Assembly (NCBI GenBank): GCA_036265385.1
Contig: DATAPD010000015.1
Location: forward strand, 611,376 to 675,375
Reading direction: 5' to 3'
DNA length: 64,000 bases
Source: DATAPD01 sp036265385
Lineage (GTDB): Bacteria; Acidobacteriota; Terriglobia; Terriglobales; Acidobacteriaceae
Shown: positions 41,940 through 50,078 of the stretch, one piece after another
Position numbering within the stretch: the stretch's first letter is position 1
How the letters are laid out: every line of letters starts with the position of its first letter
The notes under the pieces: generated by a model
What the model saw: only the letters and a program-made list of their open reading frames with translations
Database searches by the model: none
Told to the model about the DNA's origin: nothing
Made by a program: the position numbers and the translations under genes

Positions 41940-43232
41940 ATGCCGAAAAAAAATCTCACTCGCAGGAGCCTGCTGCGCGCAGGCGGTGCCATGCTGCTGG
42001 TTCCGCCACTCACTGCATTCACGACTTGCCAGGCCAGCAAATCAGCAGGGCCTACACCGACACTGGATCCTTCAACATTACTCGATGATATTCAAAAATC
42101 GGCATTTGATTTTTTCTGGACCGAGGCGTCTGCCGAAACTGGCCAGGTGAAAGACCGAGCCCTGGTGAATGGAAACGATACTCGAACAAATGCCAGCATC
42201 GCTGCGACTGGCTTCGGGCTCTCTGCCTTGTGCATCGGGAATGAACGTGGCTACAAATCTTCCGCAGAGATCAGCGAGCGGGTGCGAAAGACACTCCGTT
42301 TTCTTTACAACACTCTGCCGAACGAACATGGTTTCTATTTTCACTTCATCAACATGAATACTGGCGAGCGGGTCGACAAGTGCGAGCTCTCGTCAATTGA
42401 CAGCTCGATCCTTTTCTGCGGCGTTCTAACCGCTCGACAGTATTTCAATGATTCCGAGATCCAGGATCTTGCCACGAAAATTTATGAACGGGTCGATTGG
42501 CCATGGATGTTGAATGGCGGAGAAGCATTCGCCATGGGATGGCATCCAGAAACTGGCTTCATCGATGGTCGATGGGACCACTATTGTGAACTGATGATGA
42601 TTTATCTCCTTGGTGTTGGGTCGCCCACACATCCAGTGCCGGCATCCACATGGGACGCGTGGTCGCGCCCAAAGATCACCTACCAGGGAATCGAATACGT
42701 TTCTGGAAATGATCCTCTCTTCACTCACCAGTATTCTCATGCTTGGTACGATTTTCGAAACAAGAGCGATGCGTATACGAATTATTTTGATAACTCGGTG
42801 AAAGCAACGCGAGCCCACAAGCTCTTTTGTCTTTCGCTTCACGACCAGTTTTCCGATTACAGCGACAAATTCTGGGGGATTACTGCGTCGGATTATGTGA
42901 AGGGATACACGGCTTGGGGCGGCCCGCCTCCACTGGGGCCTCTTGATGGCACGCTCGTGCCGTGCGCCACGGGAGGTTCACTGCCGTTTCTTTACCAAGA
43001 CTGCGTCGCGGTGCTGAGCAACCTGCGACAAAACCATATGAAGGCTTGGGGCCGTTATGGATTCGTGGATGCGTTCAATCCGCTCACAGGCTGGTACGAC
43101 CCGGACGTGATCGGGATCGATGTCGGGATCACCATGTTGATGGCGGAAAATCAGCGAACCGGACTCATCTGGAATACGTTCATGAAGAACTCAGAAGCCC
43201 AAAGCGCGATGCAGAAGGTTGGGTTTAAGTAG
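41940..43232 (+). CDS. Secreted glucoamylase-fold glycoside hydrolase (GH144-like)
   Basis: 430 residues with a twin-arginine-like signal (TRRSLLRAGGAMLLVPPLTAF). The mature part follows the glycoamylase/GH144 pattern: IQKSAFDFFWTEASAETGQVKDRAL, ASIAATGFGLSALCIG, GFYFHFINMNTGERVDKCELSSIDSSILFCGVL, MGWHPETGFIDGRWDHYCELMMIYLLGVGSPTHP, and late VPCATGGSLPF, YGFVDAFNPLTGWYDPDVIGIDVGITMLMAEN. Characterised GH144 enzymes cleave beta-1,2-glucans. Probably periplasmic. No operon partner; zwf follows 107 bases later. Confidence 0.9.
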   Translation: MPKKNLTRRSLLRAGGAMLLVPPLTAFTTCQASKSAGPTPTLDPSTLLDDIQKSAFDFFWTEASAETGQVKDRALVNGNDTRTNASIAATGFGLSALCIGNERGYKSSAEISERVRKTLRFLYNTLPNEHGFYFHFINMNTGERVDKCELSSIDSSILFCGVLTARQYFNDSEIQDLATKIYERVDWPWMLNGGEAFAMGWHPETGFIDGRWDHYCELMMIYLLGVGSPTHPVPASTWDAWSRPKITYQGIEYVSGNDPLFTHQYSHAWYDFRNKSDAYTNYFDNSVKATRAHKLFCLSLHDQFSDYSDKFWGITASDYVKGYTAWGGPPPLGPLDGTLVPCATGGSLPFLYQDCVAVLSNLRQNHMKAWGRYGFVDAFNPLTGWYDPDVIGIDVGITMLMAENQRTGLIWNTFMKNSEAQSAMQKVGFK

Positions 43233-43283
43233 CTCAACCAATTCTCCGCAACTGCCATCAAACCCTGCTACAGATACAGCAAT

Positions 43284-43307
43284 CACACCAACTCGCAGTC
43301 TGGTGTG
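43284..43307 (+). promoter_or_regulatory. Inverted repeat overlapping the zwf -35 region (operator candidate)
   Basis: CACACCA (43284-43290) and TGGTGTG (43301-43307) are a perfect 7-base inverted repeat with a 10-base gap. It covers the place where a -35 box would be for the TATAAT at 43312-43317, and no good -35 is present, so binding of a regulator could either block or assist polymerase. Confidence 0.4.
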
Positions 43308-43311
43308 CGCC

Positions 43312-43317
43312 TATAAT
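43312..43317 (+). promoter_or_regulatory. Consensus -10 box of zwf
   Basis: A perfect TATAAT, about 22 bases before the zwf ATG at 43340, giving a very short leader. No recognisable -35 at 16-18 bases upstream. Confidence 0.45.
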
Positions 43318-43339
43318 CATCGACCAGACAATACGTGGG

Positions 43340-44764
43340 ATGGCACTCATGGTGAATACATCAAATAATGCAGCTGACGCTTTCGTTTTCTTCGGCGCTA
43401 CTGGGGACCTCGCCTATAAGAAAGTTTTTCCTGCCCTCCAAAACATGGTGGACCGTGGCATCTTGGATGTTCCCGTAATCGGCGTTGCGAAATCAGGTTG
43501 GAATCTCGACCAACTCCGTGATCGTGCTCGCCAGAGCGTTACGGAACATGGAGGAGGCGTCAAACAGCCAGCATTCGATCAATTGATGAAACTGCTGGAC
43601 TACATCGATGGTGACTATGGAGATCCAGCGACTTTCCAGCAGTTGAGAAAGAAGCTCGGCAACGCTCAAAAACCGACCAACTATCTGGCGATTCCGCCGA
43701 GTCTGTTTGCAACGGTGGTAGAGGGGTTGAACAAAGCCGGATGCGCAAAAGGCGCGCGCGTCATCGTCGAGAAACCTTTTGGACGGAACCTCGCATCTGC
43801 GCAGGAATTAAATCGCATTCTCCAGTCCGTCTTCCCTGAACAGCAAATTTTTCGCATCGATCACTATCTGGGCAAAGATGCGGTCGAGAACCTGCTCTTC
43901 TTCCGTTTTTTCAACACATTCCTGGAACCGATCTGGAATCGCAATTACATCCACCATATTCAAATCACGATGGCGGAGAACTTCGGCGTACAGGGACGCG
44001 GAAAGTTCTACGAGGAAGCCGGAGCAATTCGAGATGTGATCCAAAACCATATGTTGCAAGTCGTGGCATTCCTTGCGATGGAAGCTCCTACCGGCCTCTA
44101 TATTGAATCTTTGCGAGATGAGCAAGCCAAAGTGTTTCATAGCATTCCGCCGATTACTCCGAGTGCTCTCGTGCGTGGCCAGTTCAGTGGATATCGCAAA
44201 GAAGCCGGCGTCAGCCCTGATTCACAAGTCGAAACGTATGCTGCCGTTCGGTTCGCGATTGACTCATGGCGATGGGCTGATGTTCCGATTCTCATCCGCG
44301 CGGGAAAGTGTATGGCCGTGACTGCGACCGAAGTGATCGTTCGGTTGAAGCGTCCGCCCCTCACGCGCATGCCCGTCGATAAGAACAATTACTTCCGCTT
44401 CCGATTGGGACCGGATCTATCACTGAGCCTTGGAGCGCGCATCAAGGCTATGGATGAAGATGCTCCACGTTTCGCGACAACGTGTGCGGAACTGTCTGCC
44501 GTGCACAAAGCCTCGGCGGACGAAGCAGAGGCCTACGAACGATTACTCACCGATGCGATGCATGGCGATCAGTTGATGTTCGTTCGACAGGACGCGGTTG
44601 AAGCTGCATGGAAGATTGTCGACCCGATTCTCGGAAACGTTGAGCCGGCCGAGAACTATGACTGTGGGAGCTGGGGCCCAACGTCAGCGGATGATCTGGC
44701 AAAGGATGTGGGGGGCTGGGTCAACCCAGTTGTAGCACCAGCGTTGCCCGTAGCGGCAGACTAA
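43340..44764 (+). CDS. zwf: Glucose-6-phosphate 1-dehydrogenase
   Basis: 474 residues. First enzyme of the oxidative pentose phosphate pathway. FVFFGATGDLAYKKVFPAL is the coenzyme-binding GxxGDLAxxK; YLAIPPSLFATVV, VIVEKPFGRNLASA, and RIDHYLGKDAVENLLFFRF with the catalytic His and substrate Lys are all present, as is GRGKFYEEAGAIRDVIQNHMLQ. Two ATGs (43340, 43349) are possible starts. Its TAA (44762-44764) shares two bases with the TAG of the convergent RNA methyltransferase gene. A consensus -10 and an inverted repeat lie just upstream. Confidence 0.95.
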   Translation: MALMVNTSNNAADAFVFFGATGDLAYKKVFPALQNMVDRGILDVPVIGVAKSGWNLDQLRDRARQSVTEHGGGVKQPAFDQLMKLLDYIDGDYGDPATFQQLRKKLGNAQKPTNYLAIPPSLFATVVEGLNKAGCAKGARVIVEKPFGRNLASAQELNRILQSVFPEQQIFRIDHYLGKDAVENLLFFRFFNTFLEPIWNRNYIHHIQITMAENFGVQGRGKFYEEAGAIRDVIQNHMLQVVAFLAMEAPTGLYIESLRDEQAKVFHSIPPITPSALVRGQFSGYRKEAGVSPDSQVETYAAVRFAIDSWRWADVPILIRAGKCMAVTATEVIVRLKRPPLTRMPVDKNNYFRFRLGPDLSLSLGARIKAMDEDAPRFATTCAELSAVHKASADEAEAYERLLTDAMHGDQLMFVRQDAVEAAWKIVDPILGNVEPAENYDCGSWGPTSADDLAKDVGGWVNPVVAPALPVAAD

Positions 44765-45486
44765 TGCTCCAGCTTCCAGAGGATCTGGCGCAACATCCCG
44801 AGCAGTGTTTGCGCGTCAAGCTCTTGGATGTGGAGACGACGCACCATCTGCCGCAGTTTGCGCTCGTTCAAGGCATCTGCTCCGGTCTTTGTATACCCGC
44901 TGTGCTTCAGACATGCTGACAGTGATTGTTTAAGTCGTTCCTCCATGCCCGCCGATGCATTCGGAGCACGCAGCTTTTCTGGCTTCGCTCGAGCGCCTTT
45001 AGCTAACTCGTAAACGCAGATTGCAACCGCTTGCCCGAGGTTCATCGATGCATGTGTAGTACGAGTTGGAATGCGCATCAACCAATGGCAGTGGCTTAAA
45101 TCATCGTTAGAGAGGCCGCGCTTCTCTGAGCCGAAGAGGACGGCGGTATTCGCAGAAGAAAGATGGCGACGGATCAACTTAGCCCCGTGCTCGAGCGTTT
45201 TCAAAGGTTGTTGCAGTTCTCGATTCGAGGCTGCGGTTGTACCGACAACGAGACTGCAGTCGGACACGGCGTCTGACACGTTCGAGAATCGTTCGGCTCT
45301 TTGCAAGAGCTGGGCTGCTCCAACGGCGGACCGGGCTTCACGGAACGAGGGGTCGTACGGATTCACTAAGCGAAGGCTGCTCACGCCAAAGTTACTCATC
45401 GCACGCGCGGCTGCCCCGATGTTCAGCGGATTACGAGTTCCCACAAGAACGATGCGCAGCCGTTCAAGTCTGGTATTTGGAGACAT
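44761..45486 (-). CDS. trmJ: SPOUT RNA 2'-O-methyltransferase (TrmJ family)
   Basis: 241 residues. RIVLVGTRNPLNIGAAARAMSNFGVSSLRLVNP is the SpoU/TrmJ motif 1 with the conserved N and R. LVVGTTAASNRELQQP, VLFGSEKRGLSNDDLSHCHWLMRIPT (motif 2) and ASMNLGQAVAICVYEL (motif 3) complete the trefoil-knot SAM site. TrmJ modifies position 32 of tRNAs. The C-terminal 80 residues form a helical extension. Its 3' end overlaps the zwf stop by 4 bases in convergent orientation. Rests on family recognition; a related rRNA target cannot be excluded. Confidence 0.9.
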   Translation of the reverse strand: MSPNTRLERLRIVLVGTRNPLNIGAAARAMSNFGVSSLRLVNPYDPSFREARSAVGAAQLLQRAERFSNVSDAVSDCSLVVGTTAASNRELQQPLKTLEHGAKLIRRHLSSANTAVLFGSEKRGLSNDDLSHCHWLMRIPTRTTHASMNLGQAVAICVYELAKGARAKPEKLRAPNASAGMEERLKQSLSACLKHSGYTKTGADALNERKLRQMVRRLHIQELDAQTLLGMLRQILWKLEH

Positions 45487-45564
45487 CTGGGAATTCTAAT
45501 TGGTTGTGACAATTGCGAAGATGCCACGTCTACATGCACAATCGAGCTTCATAGGAGAAGCGTT

Positions 45565-46488
45565 ATGAAACAGAGCCATAGATGGATACCCGGCATCGTG
45601 CTAAGCCTGGGAATGGTAGTGATGGTTGCGGCCGGGCCGAAAGATGCTTCCTGGCAGAGCGAACTTCAGTCCTGGCGAGTAGAGCGGGCTAAAAATTTGC
45701 AGGCGCCGGAAGGATGGCTGTCGCTGATCGGGCTGAATTGGTTAAATGAGGGAGACAACAGTTTTGGTGCTGTTGAAGGAAATCTTTTTCAGATTTCGGC
45801 AAAAGTGCCAGCTCATATCGCCGTCCTGCGTTTACAGAAAGGTACATTGCGGTTATTACCGCCTGCTGAAGGATTTCCGAAAGAGTTGAAGCTGGATGGG
45901 AAGCCAGCATCCGAGGCGACTTTGTTTGCAGATGACGCGCAGAATCCCTCGAAGTTAACGATTGGGACGGTTGCGATCATCATCATCCATCGTGATGAAC
46001 GCTATGCGTTGCGAGTGAAAGATACTCAAGCTCCTTCGCGTTCCACATTTCACGGCTTAAGTTGGTATGCGCCAGATGAGCACTATCGTATCCATGCAAA
46101 GTGGATACCTTACACGCCGCCCAAAATACTTGATATCCCGACTATTCTGGGCACTGTCAGTAAACTGCCGGCACCGGGCGTAGCTGAATTCACAATTGAG
46201 GGAAGAACCGTGCGCCTCGAACCCGTGCTCGAGTCGCCGGACTCCAAAGAGCTGTTTTTCATTCTGCGGGATACGACGAGCAAGACGACAACGTATGGGG
46301 GAGGGAGATTCCTCTATACCGAGCTGCCCGATCATGGCGTTGCCCAACCTGGCGATGTGGTTCTGGATTTCAATCGCTTGATCAATCCTCCCTGCGCATT
46401 TACGGCCTTTGCAACCTGTCCGCTACCACCGATGCAGAACCGGCTACCAGTCGCAATTTCAGCCGGCGAGAAGAGATATCACGAATAA
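45565..46488 (+). CDS. Secreted DUF1684 protein
   Basis: 307 residues with AGGAG upstream of the ATG and a signal peptide (GIVLSLGMVVMVAAG). DUF1684 core: WQSELQSWRVERAKNLQAPEGWLSLIGLNWLNEGDNSFG, HRDERYALRVKDTQAPSRSTFHGLSWY and the late YGGGRFLYTELP, VVLDFNRLINPPCAFTAFATCPLPPMQNRLPVAI, which is the family signature. Biochemical role unknown. Followed after 39 bases by the VKOR-like gene on the same strand. Confidence 0.92.
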   Translation: MKQSHRWIPGIVLSLGMVVMVAAGPKDASWQSELQSWRVERAKNLQAPEGWLSLIGLNWLNEGDNSFGAVEGNLFQISAKVPAHIAVLRLQKGTLRLLPPAEGFPKELKLDGKPASEATLFADDAQNPSKLTIGTVAIIIIHRDERYALRVKDTQAPSRSTFHGLSWYAPDEHYRIHAKWIPYTPPKILDIPTILGTVSKLPAPGVAEFTIEGRTVRLEPVLESPDSKELFFILRDTTSKTTTYGGGRFLYTELPDHGVAQPGDVVLDFNRLINPPCAFTAFATCPLPPMQNRLPVAISAGEKRYHE

Positions 46489-46527
46489 CGCGCGCAGAAT
46501 GCTGTCACCAACTAAGAGGCACCTCAC

Positions 46528-46932
46528 ATGAGATGGGTTCTGGTTGTTCTGGCAACGATTGGCGTGGTTGTTGCTTCTTTCGCACTGCGAGAACACTATC
46601 GCACGGATAGTTCTCCGTGCAGCATCAATGACAAATGGGACTGTGGAATCGTCAACCACAGTCCTTATGCTGTTTTCGCGGGAATTCCGGTCGCAGTTAT
46701 TGGAATAGCAGGGTATCTTCTTCTCGGCGCGCTGGCGTGGATGAGAGCTTACCGCGCGATGTTGGTTCCGGTGCTTGTCGCCCTTGCCTTCTCGCTCTAT
46801 CTGACACGTATCGAAGCCCGCATCCTTGGGGTCTTCTGTATCTATTGCGTAATCTCATTGGGGATCGTTGGTTTGTTCACACTACTCACGATAGGAACGG
46901 CGATCAGGTCCCCTGCCAGTAAAACGAATTGA
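46528..46932 (+). CDS. Vitamin K epoxide reductase (VKOR)-like membrane protein
   Basis: 134 residues with four membrane helices. The redox cysteines are complete: the loop pair C31 and C39, with a following Ser in NHSPYAVFAGIP, and the active-site C104-I-Y-C107 in the fourth helix region. Bacterial VKORs reoxidise DsbA-type proteins using quinone, so a role in periplasmic disulfide formation is expected. No DsbA-like protein is fused or adjacent, though the DUF1223 protein with a CxxC is encoded in the same window. Short compared with fused forms. Confidence 0.92.
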   Translation: MRWVLVVLATIGVVVASFALREHYRTDSSPCSINDKWDCGIVNHSPYAVFAGIPVAVIGIAGYLLLGALAWMRAYRAMLVPVLVALAFSLYLTRIEARILGVFCIYCVISLGIVGLFTLLTIGTAIRSPASKTN

Positions 46933-46949
46933 CTTCACAAAACAAAAAT

Positions 46950-46974
46950 GCTGCGGGAGCGAAACCCCCGCAGC
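46950..46974 (-). terminator. Rho-independent terminator of the SDR-SDR-SRPBCC-ADH operon
   Basis: GCTGCGGG (46950-46957) pairs with CCCGCAGC (46967-46974) around a 9-base loop. Read on the minus strand the stem is followed by ATTTTTGTTTTG. It lies 22 bases after the alcohol dehydrogenase stop. Confidence 0.85.
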
Positions 46975-46995
46975 GCGAACGAAATTGAACTGGCT

Positions 46996-48216
46996 TTACA
47001 TCATCAGAGATGGCGCGTTGCCATTTCCTGACGTTTGCGATGGCTTCCAAGGATCGAACACCACTTTGATACAACCGTCCTCTTTATCGCGGAATCGACG
47101 ATACATCTCCGGCACATCGTCGATGGAAACCCGGTGAGTGATGACGAACGAGGGATCGATCTTTCCCTGTTCGATCAGGTTCAGCAAAGGTTGTAGGTAA
47201 GAGTGCACGTGAGTCTGGCCCATCTTCAATGTAAGAGCCTTGCCGAATGCAGACCCGAAAGGAATCTTGTCTAGCAGTCCTCCGTAGACTCCTGGGATTG
47301 AAACGCTGCCACCCTTCCGACATGCCTGAACGGCTTGCCTCAAGACCTTTGGTCGATCGAATGAAAGCTTCAGGCTTTGCTTCACCGAATCGTACATCGC
47401 AACGAAGTCGTGGCCGTGAGCTTCCATGCCAACGCAGTCGATACAGCCGTCCGGTCCGCGTCCACCAGTCATTTGTTTGAGGACTTCAACAACGTCCTCA
47501 TCTTCGTCGTAGTTAAACGTCTGCGCTCCTGCCTCGTGCGCCATCTCCAGACGTTCTGGAAAACGATCGATGGCGATCACTCTCTCGGCGCCGAGCAAGA
47601 ATGCACTTCGGATAGCGAACTGGCCGACCGGGCCCGCGCCCCAAACGGCGATTACCTGTCCCGGCTTGATATTGCAGTTTTCTGCGGCCATGTAACCGGT
47701 TGGAAATATGTCAGACAGAAACAGGACTTGCTCGTCATTTAAGCCATTCGACACTTTCAACGGACCAACGTCGGCGAAAGGTACCCGAACGTATTGCGAC
47801 TGGCCACCAGCGTATCCGCCAAGCATGTGCGAATAGCCGAAAAGGCCGGATCCGGAGAAGCCGTAAAGTTTTTCTGCGATCCATGCATTCGGGTTCGAGT
47901 TATCGCATAGAGACCACAGCTGGTTCTTGCAGTAGTAGCAACGGCCGCACGCGATCGTGAATGGAACGACAACGCGATCGCCAATTTGGAGATTCTTTAC
48001 GTCTCGTCCAACTTCCACGACCTCGCCCATGAACTCGTGACCGAGAATATCGCCAGGCTCGAGAGTGGGAATAAAGCCGTCATAAAGGTGGAGATCCGAT
48101 CCGCAAATCGCCGAGAGAGTTATTTTTACGATGGCATCTCTCGGATTCAAGATTTTGGGATCTTCCACGGACTCCACACGAACATCATGCTTTCCTTGCC
48201 AACAAAGCGCTTTCAC
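46996..48216 (-). CDS. Zinc-dependent alcohol/formaldehyde dehydrogenase (MDR family)
   Basis: 406 residues from the GTG at 48216, with AGGAG seven bases upstream; a TTG two codons earlier has the AGGAG too close. Catalytic zinc site: C38 in ICGSDLHLYDG, H60-E61 in LGHEFMG. Structural zinc: CGRCYYCKNQLWSLC. NAD site: VIAVWGAGPVGQFAIRSAFLLGAERVIAIDR. The long insert WIAEKLYGFSGSGLFGYSHMLGGYAGGQSQYVRVP is typical of the glutathione-independent formaldehyde dehydrogenase-like group. Last gene of a four-gene minus-strand operon. Substrate unknown. Confidence 0.93.
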   Translation of the reverse strand: MKALCWQGKHDVRVESVEDPKILNPRDAIVKITLSAICGSDLHLYDGFIPTLEPGDILGHEFMGEVVEVGRDVKNLQIGDRVVVPFTIACGRCYYCKNQLWSLCDNSNPNAWIAEKLYGFSGSGLFGYSHMLGGYAGGQSQYVRVPFADVGPLKVSNGLNDEQVLFLSDIFPTGYMAAENCNIKPGQVIAVWGAGPVGQFAIRSAFLLGAERVIAIDRFPERLEMAHEAGAQTFNYDEDEDVVEVLKQMTGGRGPDGCIDCVGMEAHGHDFVAMYDSVKQSLKLSFDRPKVLRQAVQACRKGGSVSIPGVYGGLLDKIPFGSAFGKALTLKMGQTHVHSYLQPLLNLIEQGKIDPSFVITHRVSIDDVPEMYRRFRDKEDGCIKVVFDPWKPSQTSGNGNAPSLMM

Positions 48217-48234
48217 AATCAATCTCCTAGCAGC

Positions 48235-49026
48235 TCAGGACGCTGCGGCTTCTGGTGCTGTTCCTTCAGTTTCAGTTTGGGGATGAATTCCCTGATCCTC
48301 TAGCGGAGTTTCGCGCAACATGGCCCGCTCCATCTTGCCGCGCAAACCGCGCGCTCCGTGAGGTTGGCCGACCGTTGTTGCGATTTCGCCGGCTTCCAAC
48401 AGCTGCTTCAAACAGCGCAAACCTTCCCTAGCCAATTGTTCGGCACTGGTTCCTACAGCCGATTGAAACATTTCTTTCAAAGCCATCCCAGAACCAGCCC
48501 AGTGGATCTCTACACTTACTTCGATTCCACGGTCACCGGGGGCCTTTCGCAGTTCTATGGAAATTTCATGAGGAAGATCGCCATCGTCGGTGCGCAGGCG
48601 AATGTATTCACCCGGCGACTCATCCATGATCTCGACCCGTCCTCGAAGTCGCTTACCGTCGACGTCGGACTGCCACGCGGCGAACGAATTTTCCTCACGA
48701 GCGGAATGCAAAGACTTGATGAAAGAAGGCCAGCTCGGAATGTCACGGACCATCTGGAAAATTTCGTCTGCGCTACGATCTATGGTTTGGCTGACCACAC
48801 AGGAACCATCCATCTCTACCGGGGCTGTCATTCCTCGTGCGATCAGGGCCGCCCCTCCCAGTGCAATCGCCGCACCAGCCCAAGTTCGCCGAGATAAGCC
48901 GAAAGCCGCGGCCGCAGATCCTGCGATCAGGTATGCGCCCATCTCGGTCCAGCCGATTTGATTTTGATCCCGGACATTCGATACACGTCGCGGCATCGTA
49001 GTTAGCTTTTTAGGAACACGACTCAT
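48235..49026 (-). CDS. SRPBCC (START/Bet v1-like) membrane-anchored protein
   Basis: 263 residues from the ATG at 49026, with GGAG seven bases upstream. After a basic N-terminus come one or two membrane segments (MGAYLIAGSAAAAFGLS, WAGAAIALGGAALIARG). Then the SRPBCC/cyclase-type domain: SQTIDRSADEIFQMVRDIPSWPSFIKSLHSAREE, GRVEIMDESPGEYIRLRT and EVSVEIHWAG. Such proteins bind hydrophobic ligands. It lies between the second SDR gene and the alcohol dehydrogenase gene with short gaps (18 and 32 bases). Confidence 0.87.
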   Translation of the reverse strand: MSRVPKKLTTMPRRVSNVRDQNQIGWTEMGAYLIAGSAAAAFGLSRRTWAGAAIALGGAALIARGMTAPVEMDGSCVVSQTIDRSADEIFQMVRDIPSWPSFIKSLHSAREENSFAAWQSDVDGKRLRGRVEIMDESPGEYIRLRTDDGDLPHEISIELRKAPGDRGIEVSVEIHWAGSGMALKEMFQSAVGTSAEQLAREGLRCLKQLLEAGEIATTVGQPHGARGLRGKMERAMLRETPLEDQGIHPQTETEGTAPEAAAS

Positions 49027-49058
49027 AAGCAAGCTCCATTGCGTAAGAGGAAACCGTT

Positions 49059-50069
49059 TCAGATCTCGTTGTTTTGCAGAGCCGCACGCTCATTAAGCGT
49101 CGTCAGCCACGAAGGAGAAATCGGAGAAGAACTTTCAGACCCGGTGCGAGCCTCGCTGCCTACACCACCGGCACTCGGCAACACACGATTCACAACGGAC
49201 ATGACGTTTGAAACGGCAACTGGCGCGATACCATTGATCTTCACCGCAAATTTAGCCGGCAGTGAGAGCACGATTTCAGCACTCCCACGCTGGCAAGCAT
49301 CGACAATCTGCCTCCCGGCACGCTGGGCACTCATGGAGAGAATCGGAAGGGCGTCACTCAAGCTGAACCATGCATACTCGGCGCGGTTCTTGCCTTTGAA
49401 AAAAGCATTGCGAGGACTTCCGGTTCTCATCAGCCCGGGGCAAACGGTCGTAACCCGAATGCGGTCTTTTGCCAATTCCGCACGTAGTCCTTCGGAAAAG
49501 CCGGTAAGCGCGAATTTACCAACACAGTAGGGCAATAGGTGAGGTACGCTCACTTTGCCACCGATGGATGAGATGTTGACGATTCGCCCTTGACGTCTTT
49601 GTTTCATCTCGGGCAAAACAGCCATGGTCGCGAAGTACGCGGCCCAAAAATGTGTGTTTAGCGACGTACGATAGTCGTCGATTGTCATCGTCTCCAGAGG
49701 TCCCACTGCGATCACTCCGGCGTTGTTGACCAGAACATCAATACGTCCGAAGCGCTCGCGAACCTGATTGACTGCTCGCTCAGCTTCCTCTCGCATCGAC
49801 ATGTCTGCCTCGATTGAGAAAACATCATCTAGTCCGCACGGGAGTTGGTCGACCGCTCGCGATAGTGCCTCTGGGTCGCGTGCGGCAATCGCGATGCGCG
49901 CTCCCCGCCTAATGAACTCTCTGGCGAGCACCAAACCCAGACCACGAGAACCGCCTGCGATGAAAACCACTTTGCCAGAGAGATCGTAGGGTTGGCGTTT
50001 GAGGATCGCGTTTGTAGCCATGAGTCCCGCCAGAATTCCACACCCGATTTCCGCTACATGTCTTGGCAT
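49059..50069 (-). CDS. SDR family oxidoreductase
   Basis: 336 residues. YDLSGKVVFIAGGSRGLGLVLAREFIRRGARIAIAARD is the cofactor loop (GGSRGLG with Gly in place of the usual Thr before it), VLVNNAGVIAVGPLETM, IVNISSIGGKVSVPHLLPYCVGKFALTGFSEGLRAEL with YxxxK, and VCPGLMRTG. A Ser-rich C-terminal tail of about 60 residues is beyond the normal SDR length and may sit at the membrane. Second gene of the operon, 9 bases after the previous stop. Likely acts on a hydrophobic alcohol or ketone; substrate unknown. Confidence 0.92.
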   Translation of the reverse strand: MPRHVAEIGCGILAGLMATNAILKRQPYDLSGKVVFIAGGSRGLGLVLAREFIRRGARIAIAARDPEALSRAVDQLPCGLDDVFSIEADMSMREEAERAVNQVRERFGRIDVLVNNAGVIAVGPLETMTIDDYRTSLNTHFWAAYFATMAVLPEMKQRRQGRIVNISSIGGKVSVPHLLPYCVGKFALTGFSEGLRAELAKDRIRVTTVCPGLMRTGSPRNAFFKGKNRAEYAWFSLSDALPILSMSAQRAGRQIVDACQRGSAEIVLSLPAKFAVKINGIAPVAVSNVMSVVNRVLPSAGGVGSEARTGSESSSPISPSWLTTLNERAALQNNEI

Positions 50070-50078
50070 CGGCAGCTC

